From: Holophagales bacterium UBA2201
GTDB lineage: Bacteria > Acidobacteriota > Thermoanaerobaculia > UBA2201
Direction of reading: 5' to 3'
Assembly: GCA_002327305.1 (NCBI GenBank)
Contig: DCUZ01000070.1
Span: forward strand, 7,790 to 60,399
DNA: 52,610 nt
Positions 40,152 to 49,204 of the stretch are shown here, piece by piece. Every line of letters begins with the position of its first letter. Within the stretch, counting starts at the first letter, position 1. The notes beneath the pieces were generated by a model, which did no database searches, was not told the DNA's origin, and worked only from the letters and a program-made list of their open reading frames with translations. Both the position numbers and the translations under genes were made by a program.

Positions 40152-40219
40152 TTACCCTGCCCCCTGCCAGATGTCACATGGCGGGGGGCGATGGCTTTTA
40201 GGTGTGTCATAATTCGGGG

Positions 40220-41017
40220 ATGAAGAAAGGCGTTTGGGCTTCGACTGTTATTCTTCTGCTTTCGATTATAACGCTGGCATGTTTTGAGTTTTGGATTACT
40301 CCTGCAAATTCATGGGTTATGCCATCCGGCCGCTATTGGTGGATCTGGGCATTTCCAGTTTCATCCATCATTCTTCTGCTTTTGAGCATATTTGCATTGT
40401 ATCGCTCGCACAGAGAGCACTGCTGGACTGCCATTGCCATTAACGGTGTGGCCCTTATAGTTTGTGTGGCGATAATATCCCATTACGGCGTTTGGTACGG
40501 AGTCCGACAATACCATCACCATTATCAGCGCAGAATTGGCACAACAATGCAAAACATCAAACAAATTGCCAGTGCCTGGGAGTCCTATTACACCGAGCAT
40601 AACACCTACACCCTGCTGGACAAACAACCGCTCAGTTTTGAGTGGGGCAATATTTCCGGCGAGGAACTCTACGGAATGCTATTGGCCAGCAGTAGAGATA
40701 AGCGGCTGGCCCGCGACAATTTCTTGGATGGTTGGGGCAATCCATTCCAGTTCGGCGTATCCGGTTCTCAAAATTGCGATTCAGAGGAACTTCCGTGTTT
40801 CTATGGGATTCGATCAGCGGGAAGGGACGGGCAATGGGACGCCTCACGCTATCTCAGCTGGGTAACCGATACCTACTCCTACGAAAGCGATATTGTGCTG
40901 GGCATTGGGCAATTTGTCCGTTGGCCTCAGGGGGGGACAGCCGGATGGGGACCGGCTCCCGTTCCATATCATCCATTGAGAACTGAGGTATTTCCACCTT
41001 TGAGAAGATATCCATGA
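40220..41017 (+). CDS. Membrane protein with GspG-like C-terminal domain, AT-rich
   Basis: A 265-residue protein with three N-terminal membrane segments (ASTVILLLSIITLACFEFW, WAFPVSSIILLLLSIFALY, AIAINGVALIVCVAIISHYGV), then an extracytoplasmic part resembling the C-terminal domain of type II secretion pseudopilin GspG: TMQNIKQIASAWESYYTEHNTY, DGWGNPFQFGVSG and GIRSAGRDGQWD. It is not a pilin itself, since no prepilin peptidase site is present. The ATG at 40220 is used; the ribosome site is weak. AT-richer than its neighbours and bounded by heptamer arrays on both sides (40124..40151 and 41062..41103), it looks acquired. Confidence 0.65.
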   Translation: MKKGVWASTVILLLSIITLACFEFWITPANSWVMPSGRYWWIWAFPVSSIILLLLSIFALYRSHREHCWTAIAINGVALIVCVAIISHYGVWYGVRQYHHHYQRRIGTTMQNIKQIASAWESYYTEHNTYTLLDKQPLSFEWGNISGEELYGMLLASSRDKRLARDNFLDGWGNPFQFGVSGSQNCDSEELPCFYGIRSAGRDGQWDASRYLSWVTDTYSYESDIVLGIGQFVRWPQGGTAGWGPAPVPYHPLRTEVFPPLRRYP

Positions 41018-41061
41018 TCTGGTCATGGCGAGATCCATCGATCGAGCATCATATCCCTGCG

Positions 41062-41103
41062 CTGAATCCTGAATCGACACTCCGAACTCCCAACTCCGAA
41101 CTG
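41062..41103. repeat. Heptamer array, six units
   Basis: Six in-register 7-mers: CTGAATC twice, GACACTC, CGAACTC, CCAACTC, CGAACTG. It lies between the GspG-like gene and the folate gene cluster. Confidence 0.7.
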
Positions 41104-41144
41104 TCAGGTCCAGCCGCCTTGGTGCCGCGTGCTATACTGAATTT

Positions 41145-41876
41145 GTGAATGTAACTTTGAAGGGCCAAACAGCCTTGGTCACCGGCGCGGCCAAGCGGCT
41201 GGGTCGGGCCATCGCCGAGCGGCTGGCGGACGAGGGGGTCCATGTCGTCCTCCACTACCACCGCTCCCGGAAGGCGGCGGAGGAGGCCTCGGCCTCTGTC
41301 TCCGCCCGCGGCGTCAACGCTTGGACCATGGCGGCCGATCTGGGAAGACCGGAGGAAGCCGAAGGACTGGCGGACCGGGCCTGGGAGTGCTCGGGCGGCT
41401 TCTCCATCCTGGTCAACAGCGCCTCCATCTTCGGCAAGGGCAGGCTGGCCGACGCCCCTTATGAATCATTCCTCCGCCACCTCACCGTCAACGCCTGGGC
41501 CCCCCTGGCCCTGGCGCGCGCCTTCGCCCGGAAGGCCGGCGCGGGACAGATCGTCAATCTCCTCGACGCCCGCGTCGGGGGCTACAACTTCACCCACGCC
41601 GCCTATTTCATGAGCAAGCGGACCCTGGAGTACATCACCCGCCATCTCGCCCTGGACCTGGCCCCCGATTTCCGGGTCAACGCCGTCGCCCCCGGCCTGA
41701 TCCTGCCGCCCGAGGGCGAGGGGCCGGAGTACCTGGACCGCCTGACTGAAACGGTTCCCCTGAAGACGCACGGGGAGCCCGCGGATGTCGCCGACGCCGT
41801 CGTCTGTCTTCTGAAAAGCGGGTTCGTCACCGGGCAGACGCTCTATGTGGACGGCGGCCGGCACCTGAGGGACTGA
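41145..41876 (+). CDS. SDR-family pteridine/dihydrofolate reductase (FolM-like)
   Basis: A 243-residue short-chain dehydrogenase. NADPH motif TGAAKRLGRAIAE (about 14-26) followed by HYHRSRKAAEE, NSASIFGKG, and Tyr-x3-Lys as YFMSKRTLEY (about 159-168). The catalytic Ser is not obvious, as position NLLDARVGG replaces the usual S-containing strand; pteridine reductases also use Asp there. The ending TGQTLYVDGGRHL is typical. Directly followed by folB and folK, it is best read as a dihydromonapterin/dihydrofolate reductase. Start GTG 41145; TATACT (41133..41138) ends 6 nt before it and no Shine-Dalgarno is present. Confidence 0.8.
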   Translation: MNVTLKGQTALVTGAAKRLGRAIAERLADEGVHVVLHYHRSRKAAEEASASVSARGVNAWTMAADLGRPEEAEGLADRAWECSGGFSILVNSASIFGKGRLADAPYESFLRHLTVNAWAPLALARAFARKAGAGQIVNLLDARVGGYNFTHAAYFMSKRTLEYITRHLALDLAPDFRVNAVAPGLILPPEGEGPEYLDRLTETVPLKTHGEPADVADAVVCLLKSGFVTGQTLYVDGGRHLRD

Positions 41877-41878
41877 CC

Positions 41879-42241
41879 ATGGACCGCATTCTGATCAAGG
41901 ACCTGATGCTGCGCTGTGTCATCGGCGTCAACGCCGAGGAGCGGAGGGAGAGGCAGGATGTCGTCATCAATATCGTCCTGGAGACCGATCTCTCCCGGGC
42001 GGGCCGCAGCGACGACCTGGCCGACACGACGGACTACAAGGCGCTGAAGAAGAGGGTCCTGTCGCTGGTGGAGGGATCGCAATTCCTCCTCGTGGAGGCC
42101 CTGGCGGAACGGATCGCCGCCCTGGGGCTGGAGGCCCCCCGGGTGGAGCGGGCCATCGTGAGCGTGGAAAAGCCCGGCGCCCTGCGCTTCGCCCGGAGCG
42201 TGGGGGTGGAAATAACGCGCGAGCGGAGGGGCCGGACTTGA
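41879..42241 (+). CDS. folB: Dihydroneopterin aldolase
   Basis: A 120-residue enzyme that converts dihydroneopterin to 6-hydroxymethyl-dihydropterin in folate synthesis. It shows RILIKDLMLRCVIGVNAEERRERQDVVINI (about 3-32), TDYKALKKRVLSLVEGSQFLLVEALAERIA with the active-site Glu region, and VSVEKPGALRFA with the catalytic Lys. The ATG follows the reductase stop by 2 nt, so the genes form an operon with folK downstream. Confidence 0.93.
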   Translation: MDRILIKDLMLRCVIGVNAEERRERQDVVINIVLETDLSRAGRSDDLADTTDYKALKKRVLSLVEGSQFLLVEALAERIAALGLEAPRVERAIVSVEKPGALRFARSVGVEITRERRGRT

Positions 42242-42243
42242 CG

Positions 42244-42381
42244 TTTCGGGTTTCGAGTTTCGAGTTTCGAGTTCAAAGCCCTGGCCACCTCCCTCTTACC
42301 GTTCCAGATTCCAAGGTCATGCGTGCAGTCTCCGTTTCCTCGGGCGGGGGAAACTCGAAACTATTAACTCGAAACTCAAAA
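42244..42381. repeat. Inverted pair of heptamer arrays (4 + 4 units) between folB and folK
   Basis: Four in-register heptamers TTTCGGG and TTTCGAG x3 (42244..42271), an 82-nt spacer, then four heptamers of the reverse-complement type CTCGAAA (42354..42381). The same 4 + 4 inverted design occurs at 280..367. If transcribed between folB and folK it could fold into a long hairpin. Confidence 0.8.
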
Positions 42382-42401
42382 CCACCGCTGCCGGCAGGCA
42401 G

Positions 42402-42923
42402 ATGACCGAACGCATATTTATCGGCCTCGGCTCCAACATCGACGCGGAAATCAATATCCCTCAAGCGCTTCGCCTGCTCGCCGGGCAGTGCTCCATCCTC
42501 GCCCTTTCCACTTTTTACCTCTCCCCCGCGGAAGGCGATCCCGGCCGCCCGCCCTTCATCAACGGAGCGGCGGAGATCGCAACGGACCTGGAACCGGAGG
42601 CGGTGAAATGGGATGCGCTTCGGCCGATCGAGGAGGCGCTGGGAAGGGTGCGCGGGGAGGACAGGAACGCGCCGCGGACCATCGACCTGGACCTTTTGCT
42701 CTACGGCGACAGGATCGTCCACGCCCCGCGTCTCACCCTCCCCGATCCCGGCATCGCCCGCTATCCCTTCGTCGCGGTCCCGCTCGCGGAACTGGCCCCC
42801 GCCCTGGTCCTGCCGGGGACGGAGATGCTGCTCGCCCAAGTGATCAGATCATTGGACGCCTCCGGCCTTCGGCCCCTGCCCGGGTTCACCGATTCCCTGA
42901 AGAAGTCGTTCGCTTACTGCTGA
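42402..42923 (+). CDS. folK: 2-amino-4-hydroxy-6-hydroxymethyldihydropteridine pyrophosphokinase
   Basis: A 173-residue HPPK that transfers pyrophosphate from ATP to hydroxymethyl-dihydropterin, the step after folB. Motifs: FIGLGSNIDAEINIPQAL at the start, FYLSPAEG, INGAAEIATDLEP, and the signature RVRGEDRNAPRTIDLDLLLYGD (about 87-108). The next enzyme, FolP, is not in the window. It lies 160 bp after folB, the gap being occupied by the inverted heptamer arrays. Confidence 0.94.
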   Translation: MTERIFIGLGSNIDAEINIPQALRLLAGQCSILALSTFYLSPAEGDPGRPPFINGAAEIATDLEPEAVKWDALRPIEEALGRVRGEDRNAPRTIDLDLLLYGDRIVHAPRLTLPDPGIARYPFVAVPLAELAPALVLPGTEMLLAQVIRSLDASGLRPLPGFTDSLKKSFAYC

Positions 42924-43149
42924 GCTGCCATCCGCGGCAAGCCACCGGGAGATGGGATCCAAGTGGCGCAGGGGAGGATTCCTTTCATCTTGAACCCGCG
43001 CGCCATCCTCCCGCGAAGCAAACGGGAAACGAAATCGATGGCCATTGCGATCCCGAATCCGATACCGATTCCGATGCCGGTGCAACGGCAGGGAAAATTT
43101 GAACTTTGGACTTTGAACCGGCAGGGCGGGGGGAGATTCCCCGCTTTCG
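42924..43149. repeat. Convergent gap with hexamer and heptamer arrays
   Basis: No gene. Contains five in-register hexamers of the type CGATNC (43048..43077: CGATCC, CGAATC, CGATAC, CGATTC, CGATGC), then three heptamers AATTTGA, ACTTTGG, ACTTTGA (43096..43116), which are the reverse complement of the type at 24606..24626. Confidence 0.6.
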
Positions 43150-44679
43150 CTACTTCAGGAATATCTCGTACAGCAGGATGGTCATCAGGATCCCGACGAG
43201 AAAGCAGGCCACCTCCATGACCGGGAAGACGAAGGGCTTGAAGTATTTTTCCAGCTCCTCCTTGATCTCGGTGTTGAGGGGGTCCAGGTTGACGGCGTGC
43301 TTGATGAGGGCCTCGGCCTTGGCCTTCATGTCGTTGTTGCGGTAGAGCTTGAACAATTCCAGCATCATGTCGGTGTTGAGGGGGTCCAGTTCCAGGGCGC
43401 GTTTGAAGTAGAGCTCGGCCTCCTTCTGCTGGGACGGGAGGCGTTTGAGGATCTGGGCCAGTTTGAAGGGATAGACAGGGTTGGAGGGGTCGTTTTCCAC
43501 CGCCTGGAGGAGGGCGCGCACGGCGTCCTGGACGCTTCCCTTGGAAAGCATCTTCTGGGCATAGGCGTAGTTGGTGGCGGCGGAGGCGGCCTTGACCATG
43601 GTCGTTTCATCGCGGCCAAGGGCGTTTTGAAGCGTTTTGTCGTATTCGGCCCGGGTTTTCGCGTCCAGCAGGGTGTTGCGCGCCTTCACCGCCGTCAGGA
43701 AGATGGAATCCAGCTGGTTCTTGAGATCGGAGAGGGATTCGTTGACCGCGTGATCGGGATGGAACTTGGCGGCAAGCTTCTGGAAGGCCGCCTCGACCTC
43801 GACGTTGCGCGCGCTCGGAATGACGTCTAAATAGATATAATGTGAAACCACGCCCACCTGCTGGAATTTCTCCACCACCTCCTTACGGGTGACGGGCACC
43901 TCGGCGGGCGCCTCCGCAGGAAGGCTGGGCGCCGCCACCCGGGGCGGGTCGGGGGGCCGCTCGTTGGTGAGATTGAGAAAACCGGAAACGATAAGGCCGT
44001 AGAGCACCTTGAGGACCTCGACGCGGTCCTGCCCCACCATGCTGACCACGGTCTGCACCTGCTGGGGCTGGCGCAGGCGGTGGAGGATGAGTTTTTCCAG
44101 GTTGGAGAGGTTGGCCCGCTGGAAGAGGAGGCGGGCGTCGGAGGCGATGGAGAGGTAGGCGTCGGGGTTCTGCAGGCGGCGCGTCACGGGCAGGAGGGTC
44201 TGCATCCGGCGGCACCCGTCCAGGATGAGGTCGGCGGTGGTGTGGGTGGGAACGTATTTCCAGGAGGGCCCCAGGGGGGGCATCTCGTTGAAGACGTAAT
44301 TGGCCCGCGGGATGTCGAAGAGGGCGGTGAAGGTGTCCTTCAGCTTGGCGTTCAATTCCTGGATGAGGGCCTCCTTCTGGAGGATCCCCATGTCCACCAG
44401 GATCTGCCCCAGTTTCTTCCCTTTTCCGTCCTGGGCCATGGTGACGGCCAACTCCACGTCCCACGGGGCGACCACCCCGGCGTTCATGAGACGCTGGGAG
44501 AGGGTCTGGTCGGGGTCGTCCGATTCCACCGCCACGACGGAACCCTGGTCGAGGTGGACGCGGTAGGTGCGCTCCTTTTCCTTCAGTTCCAGGATGCCGC
44601 TCTTGTGCTCGCGGTGCAGGGCCGCGACGACCTCGGGAAAGGGTTTGAAGAACGACCGTCCTGTGGTTTCTTCGTTCAT
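43150..44679 (-). CDS. DUF4388 - J-domain - TPR protein with C-terminal anchor
   Basis: A 509-residue fusion. Residues about 8-110 are a DUF4388/PATAN-like domain (FPEVVAALHREHKSGILELKEKERTYRVHLDQGSVVAVESD). Residues about 280-350 are a J-like domain with the HPD motif in AAKFHPDHAVN, then TPR repeats (about 375-475) and a final transmembrane segment (VMEVACFLVGILMTILLYEIF). Known DUF4388 proteins sit in signalling settings in Myxococcota and Acidobacteriota; the J-domain could engage DnaK, whose gene lies 8 kb away. ATG 44679 was chosen because TATAAT (complement 44686..44691) ends exactly 6 nt before it. Confidence 0.82.
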   Translation of the reverse strand: MNEETTGRSFFKPFPEVVAALHREHKSGILELKEKERTYRVHLDQGSVVAVESDDPDQTLSQRLMNAGVVAPWDVELAVTMAQDGKGKKLGQILVDMGILQKEALIQELNAKLKDTFTALFDIPRANYVFNEMPPLGPSWKYVPTHTTADLILDGCRRMQTLLPVTRRLQNPDAYLSIASDARLLFQRANLSNLEKLILHRLRQPQQVQTVVSMVGQDRVEVLKVLYGLIVSGFLNLTNERPPDPPRVAAPSLPAEAPAEVPVTRKEVVEKFQQVGVVSHYIYLDVIPSARNVEVEAAFQKLAAKFHPDHAVNESLSDLKNQLDSIFLTAVKARNTLLDAKTRAEYDKTLQNALGRDETTMVKAASAATNYAYAQKMLSKGSVQDAVRALLQAVENDPSNPVYPFKLAQILKRLPSQQKEAELYFKRALELDPLNTDMMLELFKLYRNNDMKAKAEALIKHAVNLDPLNTEIKEELEKYFKPFVFPVMEVACFLVGILMTILLYEIFLK

Positions 44680-44726
44680 GGGATGATTATAGTCCAAACG
44701 GGAGAAGAAAATCCTCCCTCGCTGGG

Positions 44727-44755
44727 TTGACCCCCCGCGGCCCCCGTGATAGCAT
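44727..44755 (+). promoter_or_regulatory. Promoter of the UbiE/MenG methyltransferase gene
   Basis: TTGACC (44727..44732), a 17-nt spacer and TAGCAT (44750..44755), ending 9 nt before the GTG at 44765. No ribosome site lies between. Confidence 0.55.
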
Positions 44756-44764
44756 ACCGTCCGG

Positions 44765-45511
44765 GTGCCCTCCGAAAACCGCCGTCCCGCTTATCCCGCC
44801 GTCCGTGATCTCGCCCCCGGCGAGCACGAGGAGCTCGTCCGGCGCCTCTTTGCCCGCGTTCCGCGGGGCTACGATTTCCTCAACCGCCTCCTCTCCCTGC
44901 GGCGCGATGTCGCCTGGCGGCGGGCGATGGTGAAGGCGATGGGTCTGGCCGGGACCCCCCGGGTGCTGGATGCGGCCGCGGGGACGGGCGATGTGGGCGT
45001 GGAAGTGTGCCTCGCCTGCCCCGGGGCGACGGTGGCGGCGGTGGACTTCGTCCCGGAGATGCTCCTGCCGTCGAGGGCGAAATTCAGGAAGGCCGGGATC
45101 GCGGAAAGGGCCCGCCCCCTCCTGGGGGACGCCATGCGCCTCCCCTTTCCGCCGGGGACTTTCGACGCCGCCACCGTGGCCTTCGGCATCCGCAACATGC
45201 CCGACCGCGCGGCGGCGATGCGGGAGATCGGCCGGACGCTGAAACCGGGCGCTGGCCTTTTCGTCCTGGAGATGGTCCCGCCTGAGAACGCGCTCTACCG
45301 GTTCTACCTCACCCGCCTCCTCCCCCTCCTGGCCCGCCGGTTCACCCCCGACCCCGCGGCCTACCGCTACCTGGCCGATTCCATCCTCATGTTCCCCCAG
45401 CCGGACGCGTTCCTGGCCGAAATGGTAGCGGCCGGATTCTCCGGCCCGCGAAAGCGCCGGCTCACCTTCGGGATCACGTACCTGTTCTGGGGACATAAAA
45501 TTCAATCGTAG
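44765..45511 (+). CDS. UbiE/MenG-type quinone methyltransferase
   Basis: A 248-residue class I methyltransferase. FARVPRGYDFLNRLLSLRRDVAWRRAMV (about 29-56) is the family opening. VLDAAAGTGDVGVEVC (about 69-84) binds SAM, with GDAMRLPFPPGTFDAATVAFGIRN and YRYLADSILMFPQPDAFLAEM further on, both characteristic. It methylates demethylmenaquinone and/or a ubiquinone precursor. No quinone genes are adjacent to decide which. The start is GTG 44765; another in-frame start is not obvious. Confidence 0.92.
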   Translation: MPSENRRPAYPAVRDLAPGEHEELVRRLFARVPRGYDFLNRLLSLRRDVAWRRAMVKAMGLAGTPRVLDAAAGTGDVGVEVCLACPGATVAAVDFVPEMLLPSRAKFRKAGIAERARPLLGDAMRLPFPPGTFDAATVAFGIRNMPDRAAAMREIGRTLKPGAGLFVLEMVPPENALYRFYLTRLLPLLARRFTPDPAAYRYLADSILMFPQPDAFLAEMVAAGFSGPRKRRLTFGITYLFWGHKIQS

Positions 45512-45553
45512 CGGCACCGCATGCTGTGCCCTGGGCGACCCACCGGGTCGCCC

Positions 45554-45557
<4 letters not shown>
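45508..45557. terminator. GTAG/CTAC-bounded double hairpin between convergent genes
   Basis: GTAG (45508..45511, containing the ubiE stop) opens the element and CTAC (45554..45557, containing the symporter stop on the other strand) closes it. Between them are the stem GGCAC...GTGCC (45513..45530) and the perfect stem GGGCGACCC/GGGTCGCCC (45533..45553). The symmetry suits a bidirectional terminator, although T-runs are missing. Confidence 0.55.
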
Positions 45558-47239
<1,682 letters not shown>

Positions 47240-47390
47240 CGCGCTATTGTAGCCGATTCCCCTGGGGTCTGTCCCGTCCATGCGGTCCGCCGGGGCTCTC
47301 TGGTCCGGGAGAAAGAGGTCCAGGGCTCAGGGCTTCGCATTCCAAGCCCCTCCCTGGGTGAACAGCGGGACGCGGGCGGATCTGCGGCAG
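47240..47390. other. Gap upstream of the symporter
   Basis: Apart from the symporter -10 hexamer at its edge I see no gene or clear repeat. It leads into the tandem duplication starting at 47391. Confidence 0.4.
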
Positions 47391-47721
47391 GCTATTCCCG
47401 ACAAACCGTCACGCTGCCGCGTGCCCTTTTTCAACAGGAACAGCATTTGGACGAGCGCGGGTGAGCGCCGCCTTGGGGAGAGGGTGGGAGGGGGAGCCGC
47501 CCTCTCCCGCTTTCAATAGGGTGCGGCGGGAGCTGCGGTATGCTATTCCTGACGGACTTTCACGCTTCAGCGTGTCATTTTTCAACAGGAATAGCATTAA
47601 GGCGAGCGCGGGTGAGCGCCGCCTTGGGGAGAGGGTGGCACCAGGCGGATTCACTCCGCCTGGCGGGAGAGGGAGCCGCCCTCTCCCGCTTTCAATTAGG
47701 GTGCGGCGGGAGCTGCGGTAT
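47391..47721. repeat. Head-to-tail duplication of a structured 151/180-bp unit
   Basis: Copy 1 is 47391..47541 and copy 2 is 47542..47721. Each starts GCTATTCC and ends GAGCTGCGGTAT. Each has a long-range stem: in copy 2 GCTATTCCTG pairs perfectly with CAGGAATAGC, enclosing CACGC/GCGTG with a four-base loop that differs between copies (TGCC, TTCA). Each also has a GGGAG-rich stem pairing with CCCTCTCCC. Copy 2 has about 27 extra bases forming a perfect stem CCAGGCGGA/TCCGCCTGG. The 3' end of each copy carries the -35/-10 spacing used by the DUF72 gene. Confidence 0.8.
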
Positions 47722-47730
47722 GATAGGGTC

Positions 47731-48528
47731 ATGATCCGCATCGGTCCCGCAGGTTGGTCCTACAAGGATTGGGAGGAAGCGGTTTACCCTCGCGGGTTCC
47801 CCAAGGGCTCCCAATTGGCCTTTCTGGCCCGCCGACTGGACACGGTGGAGGTGAACACCACCTTCTACCGGGTCCCCTCCCCCACCCTCGCCGAGGGGTG
47901 GCTGCGGAAAGTCGAAGGGAATCCCGATTTCCGATTCACCCTCAAGGCCTGGCGGGGGTGGACGCACGAGGGAAAGGGGGGCGGGGAGGAGGCGGGCCGG
48001 TTCCGCGAGGTCCTGGACCTCCTGGCCGGTTCCGGGCGCCTCGGGCTGGTCCTGTTCCAGTTCCCCTGGAGTTTCAAGAACTCCCCGGAAGCCCGCGACC
48101 GCCTCACGGCCCTCGGCGCCCTTTTCCCGGACCACCCCAGGGGGGTGGAGGTGCGCCACGCCTCGTTCGATGACCCGGAGTTCTTCGCCTTCCTGGCTGC
48201 CCGGGGGCTGGCCTTCGCCAACATCGACCAGCCGGTGATCGGGGCATCGCTCGCCCCCACGGAGCGGCGCACGGCTCCGCCCGCCTATGTCCGTCTCCAC
48301 GGCCGCAACTACGATAAATGGTTCGCCCGCGGGGAGGCCTGGGAACGGTACGATTACCTCTACTCGGACGCCGAACTGGAGCCCTGGGCGCGGCGCGTCC
48401 GGGCGCTGGCCCGCGAGGGCGATGTCTATGTCATCCTCAACAACCACTACCGCGGACAGGCCCTCCGGAACGCGCGCGACCTCGGCCGGCTCTTGGGGCT
48501 TAACCGGCCCGATGATCCTCCGGCGTAG
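47731..48528 (+). CDS. DUF72 family protein (YecE-like)
   Basis: A 265-residue cytoplasmic protein with a TIM-barrel-like DUF72 domain: IRIGPAGWSYKDWEEAVYP at the start, LDTVEVNTTFYRVPS, FRFTLKAWRGWTHE, FQFPWSFKNSPEARDRL, VEVRHASFDD, and YVRLHGRN near the end. Its biochemical role is not established. ATG 47731 was selected because TATGAT (47719..47724) ends exactly 6 nt upstream; longer frames are translated repeat. Its end overlaps the end of the convergent membrane-protein gene by 29 bp. Confidence 0.88.
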   Translation: MIRIGPAGWSYKDWEEAVYPRGFPKGSQLAFLARRLDTVEVNTTFYRVPSPTLAEGWLRKVEGNPDFRFTLKAWRGWTHEGKGGGEEAGRFREVLDLLAGSGRLGLVLFQFPWSFKNSPEARDRLTALGALFPDHPRGVEVRHASFDDPEFFAFLAARGLAFANIDQPVIGASLAPTERRTAPPAYVRLHGRNYDKWFARGEAWERYDYLYSDAELEPWARRVRALAREGDVYVILNNHYRGQALRNARDLGRLLGLNRPDDPPA

Positions 48529-49168
48529 GAGGGGTTTCCGCCGGCGGGGTCCCAAGGCCGGATCGGGGCTCCTTCATGGCCGTCGCTGCCAGCCACCTCC
48601 CCCCGGCGATCAGGACCTCGACCAGGGCCAGGGCGGCGAAATACCAGAATCCGAAATTCAGGACCTCGGGCCGGCCCGCCCAGTCGTTGACGGTGTCCGG
48701 CAGACCCAGTTTGTCCGCCAAGAAGAGGAAGGCGAAGCTGTTGAAGAGCCATCGGAACCCGAGCAGGACCATTTCGCCCGTCGCAAGCCGCCGCAGCATC
48801 GCGCCCAGATAGGTGACCGCCGTCAGCCCCAGAAAAGCGGCCACGGAGGCCCACCCCCCCTCGGATTCGAAGGCGGCATAAAGATAAAGCCCCGAAAAGG
48901 CGGCAAAGACCGTCCAGCGAAGGACCTTCAGGGGAACGGTTTGGGGCTTCCACCAGGCGACGAGCATGATGAAGGCGAAGGAATGGATGACCAGGAACTC
49001 GATCTGCATCATGGTGGCCAGCCACTCGCGGGTGAACCCGAACCAGGGCCGCGCGGCCCGGACCGCGGAGCGGTACGTGGCGGCGGTCAGGAGAAGCGCC
49101 GCCACCGGCAACAGGCCCCGGGCGGCGGCGGTCCACGCCGGCTCCGGTCTCATCCGTCCCGATCTCAT
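48500..49168 (-). CDS. Multi-pass membrane protein of unknown function
   Basis: A 222-residue protein with five or six membrane segments (GLLPVAALLLTAATY, MMQIEFLVIHSFAFIMLVAWW, WTVFAAFSGLYLYAAF, VAAFLGLTAVTYLGAML, FRWLFNSFAFLFLADKL, FWYFAALALVEVLIAGG) and a proline-rich C-terminal tail. I do not recognise the family. ATG 49168 is used; ATG 49153 is an alternative and no ribosome site decides. It lies downstream of the M64 peptidase gene on the same strand, separated only by a heptamer array. Confidence 0.65.
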   Translation of the reverse strand: MRSGRMRPEPAWTAAARGLLPVAALLLTAATYRSAVRAARPWFGFTREWLATMMQIEFLVIHSFAFIMLVAWWKPQTVPLKVLRWTVFAAFSGLYLYAAFESEGGWASVAAFLGLTAVTYLGAMLRRLATGEMVLLGFRWLFNSFAFLFLADKLGLPDTVNDWAGRPEVLNFGFWYFAALALVEVLIAGGRWLAATAMKEPRSGLGTPPAETPPTPEDHRAG

Positions 49169-49175
49169 TCTTCCC

Positions 49176-49203
49176 CGGCTTCCAGCTTCTGACTTCCGGC
49201 TTC
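49176..49203. repeat. Heptamer array, four units
   Basis: In-register 7-mers CGGCTTC, CAGCTTC, TGACTTC, CGGCTTC filling most of the gap between the M64 peptidase stop and the membrane-protein start. Confidence 0.65.
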
Positions 49204-49204
49204 C

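Noticed and set aside
47461..47730. Upstream extension of the DUF72 gene
   Set aside because: It translates the tandem duplication; the -10 hexamer 6 nt before ATG 47731 and the family opening support the shorter protein.
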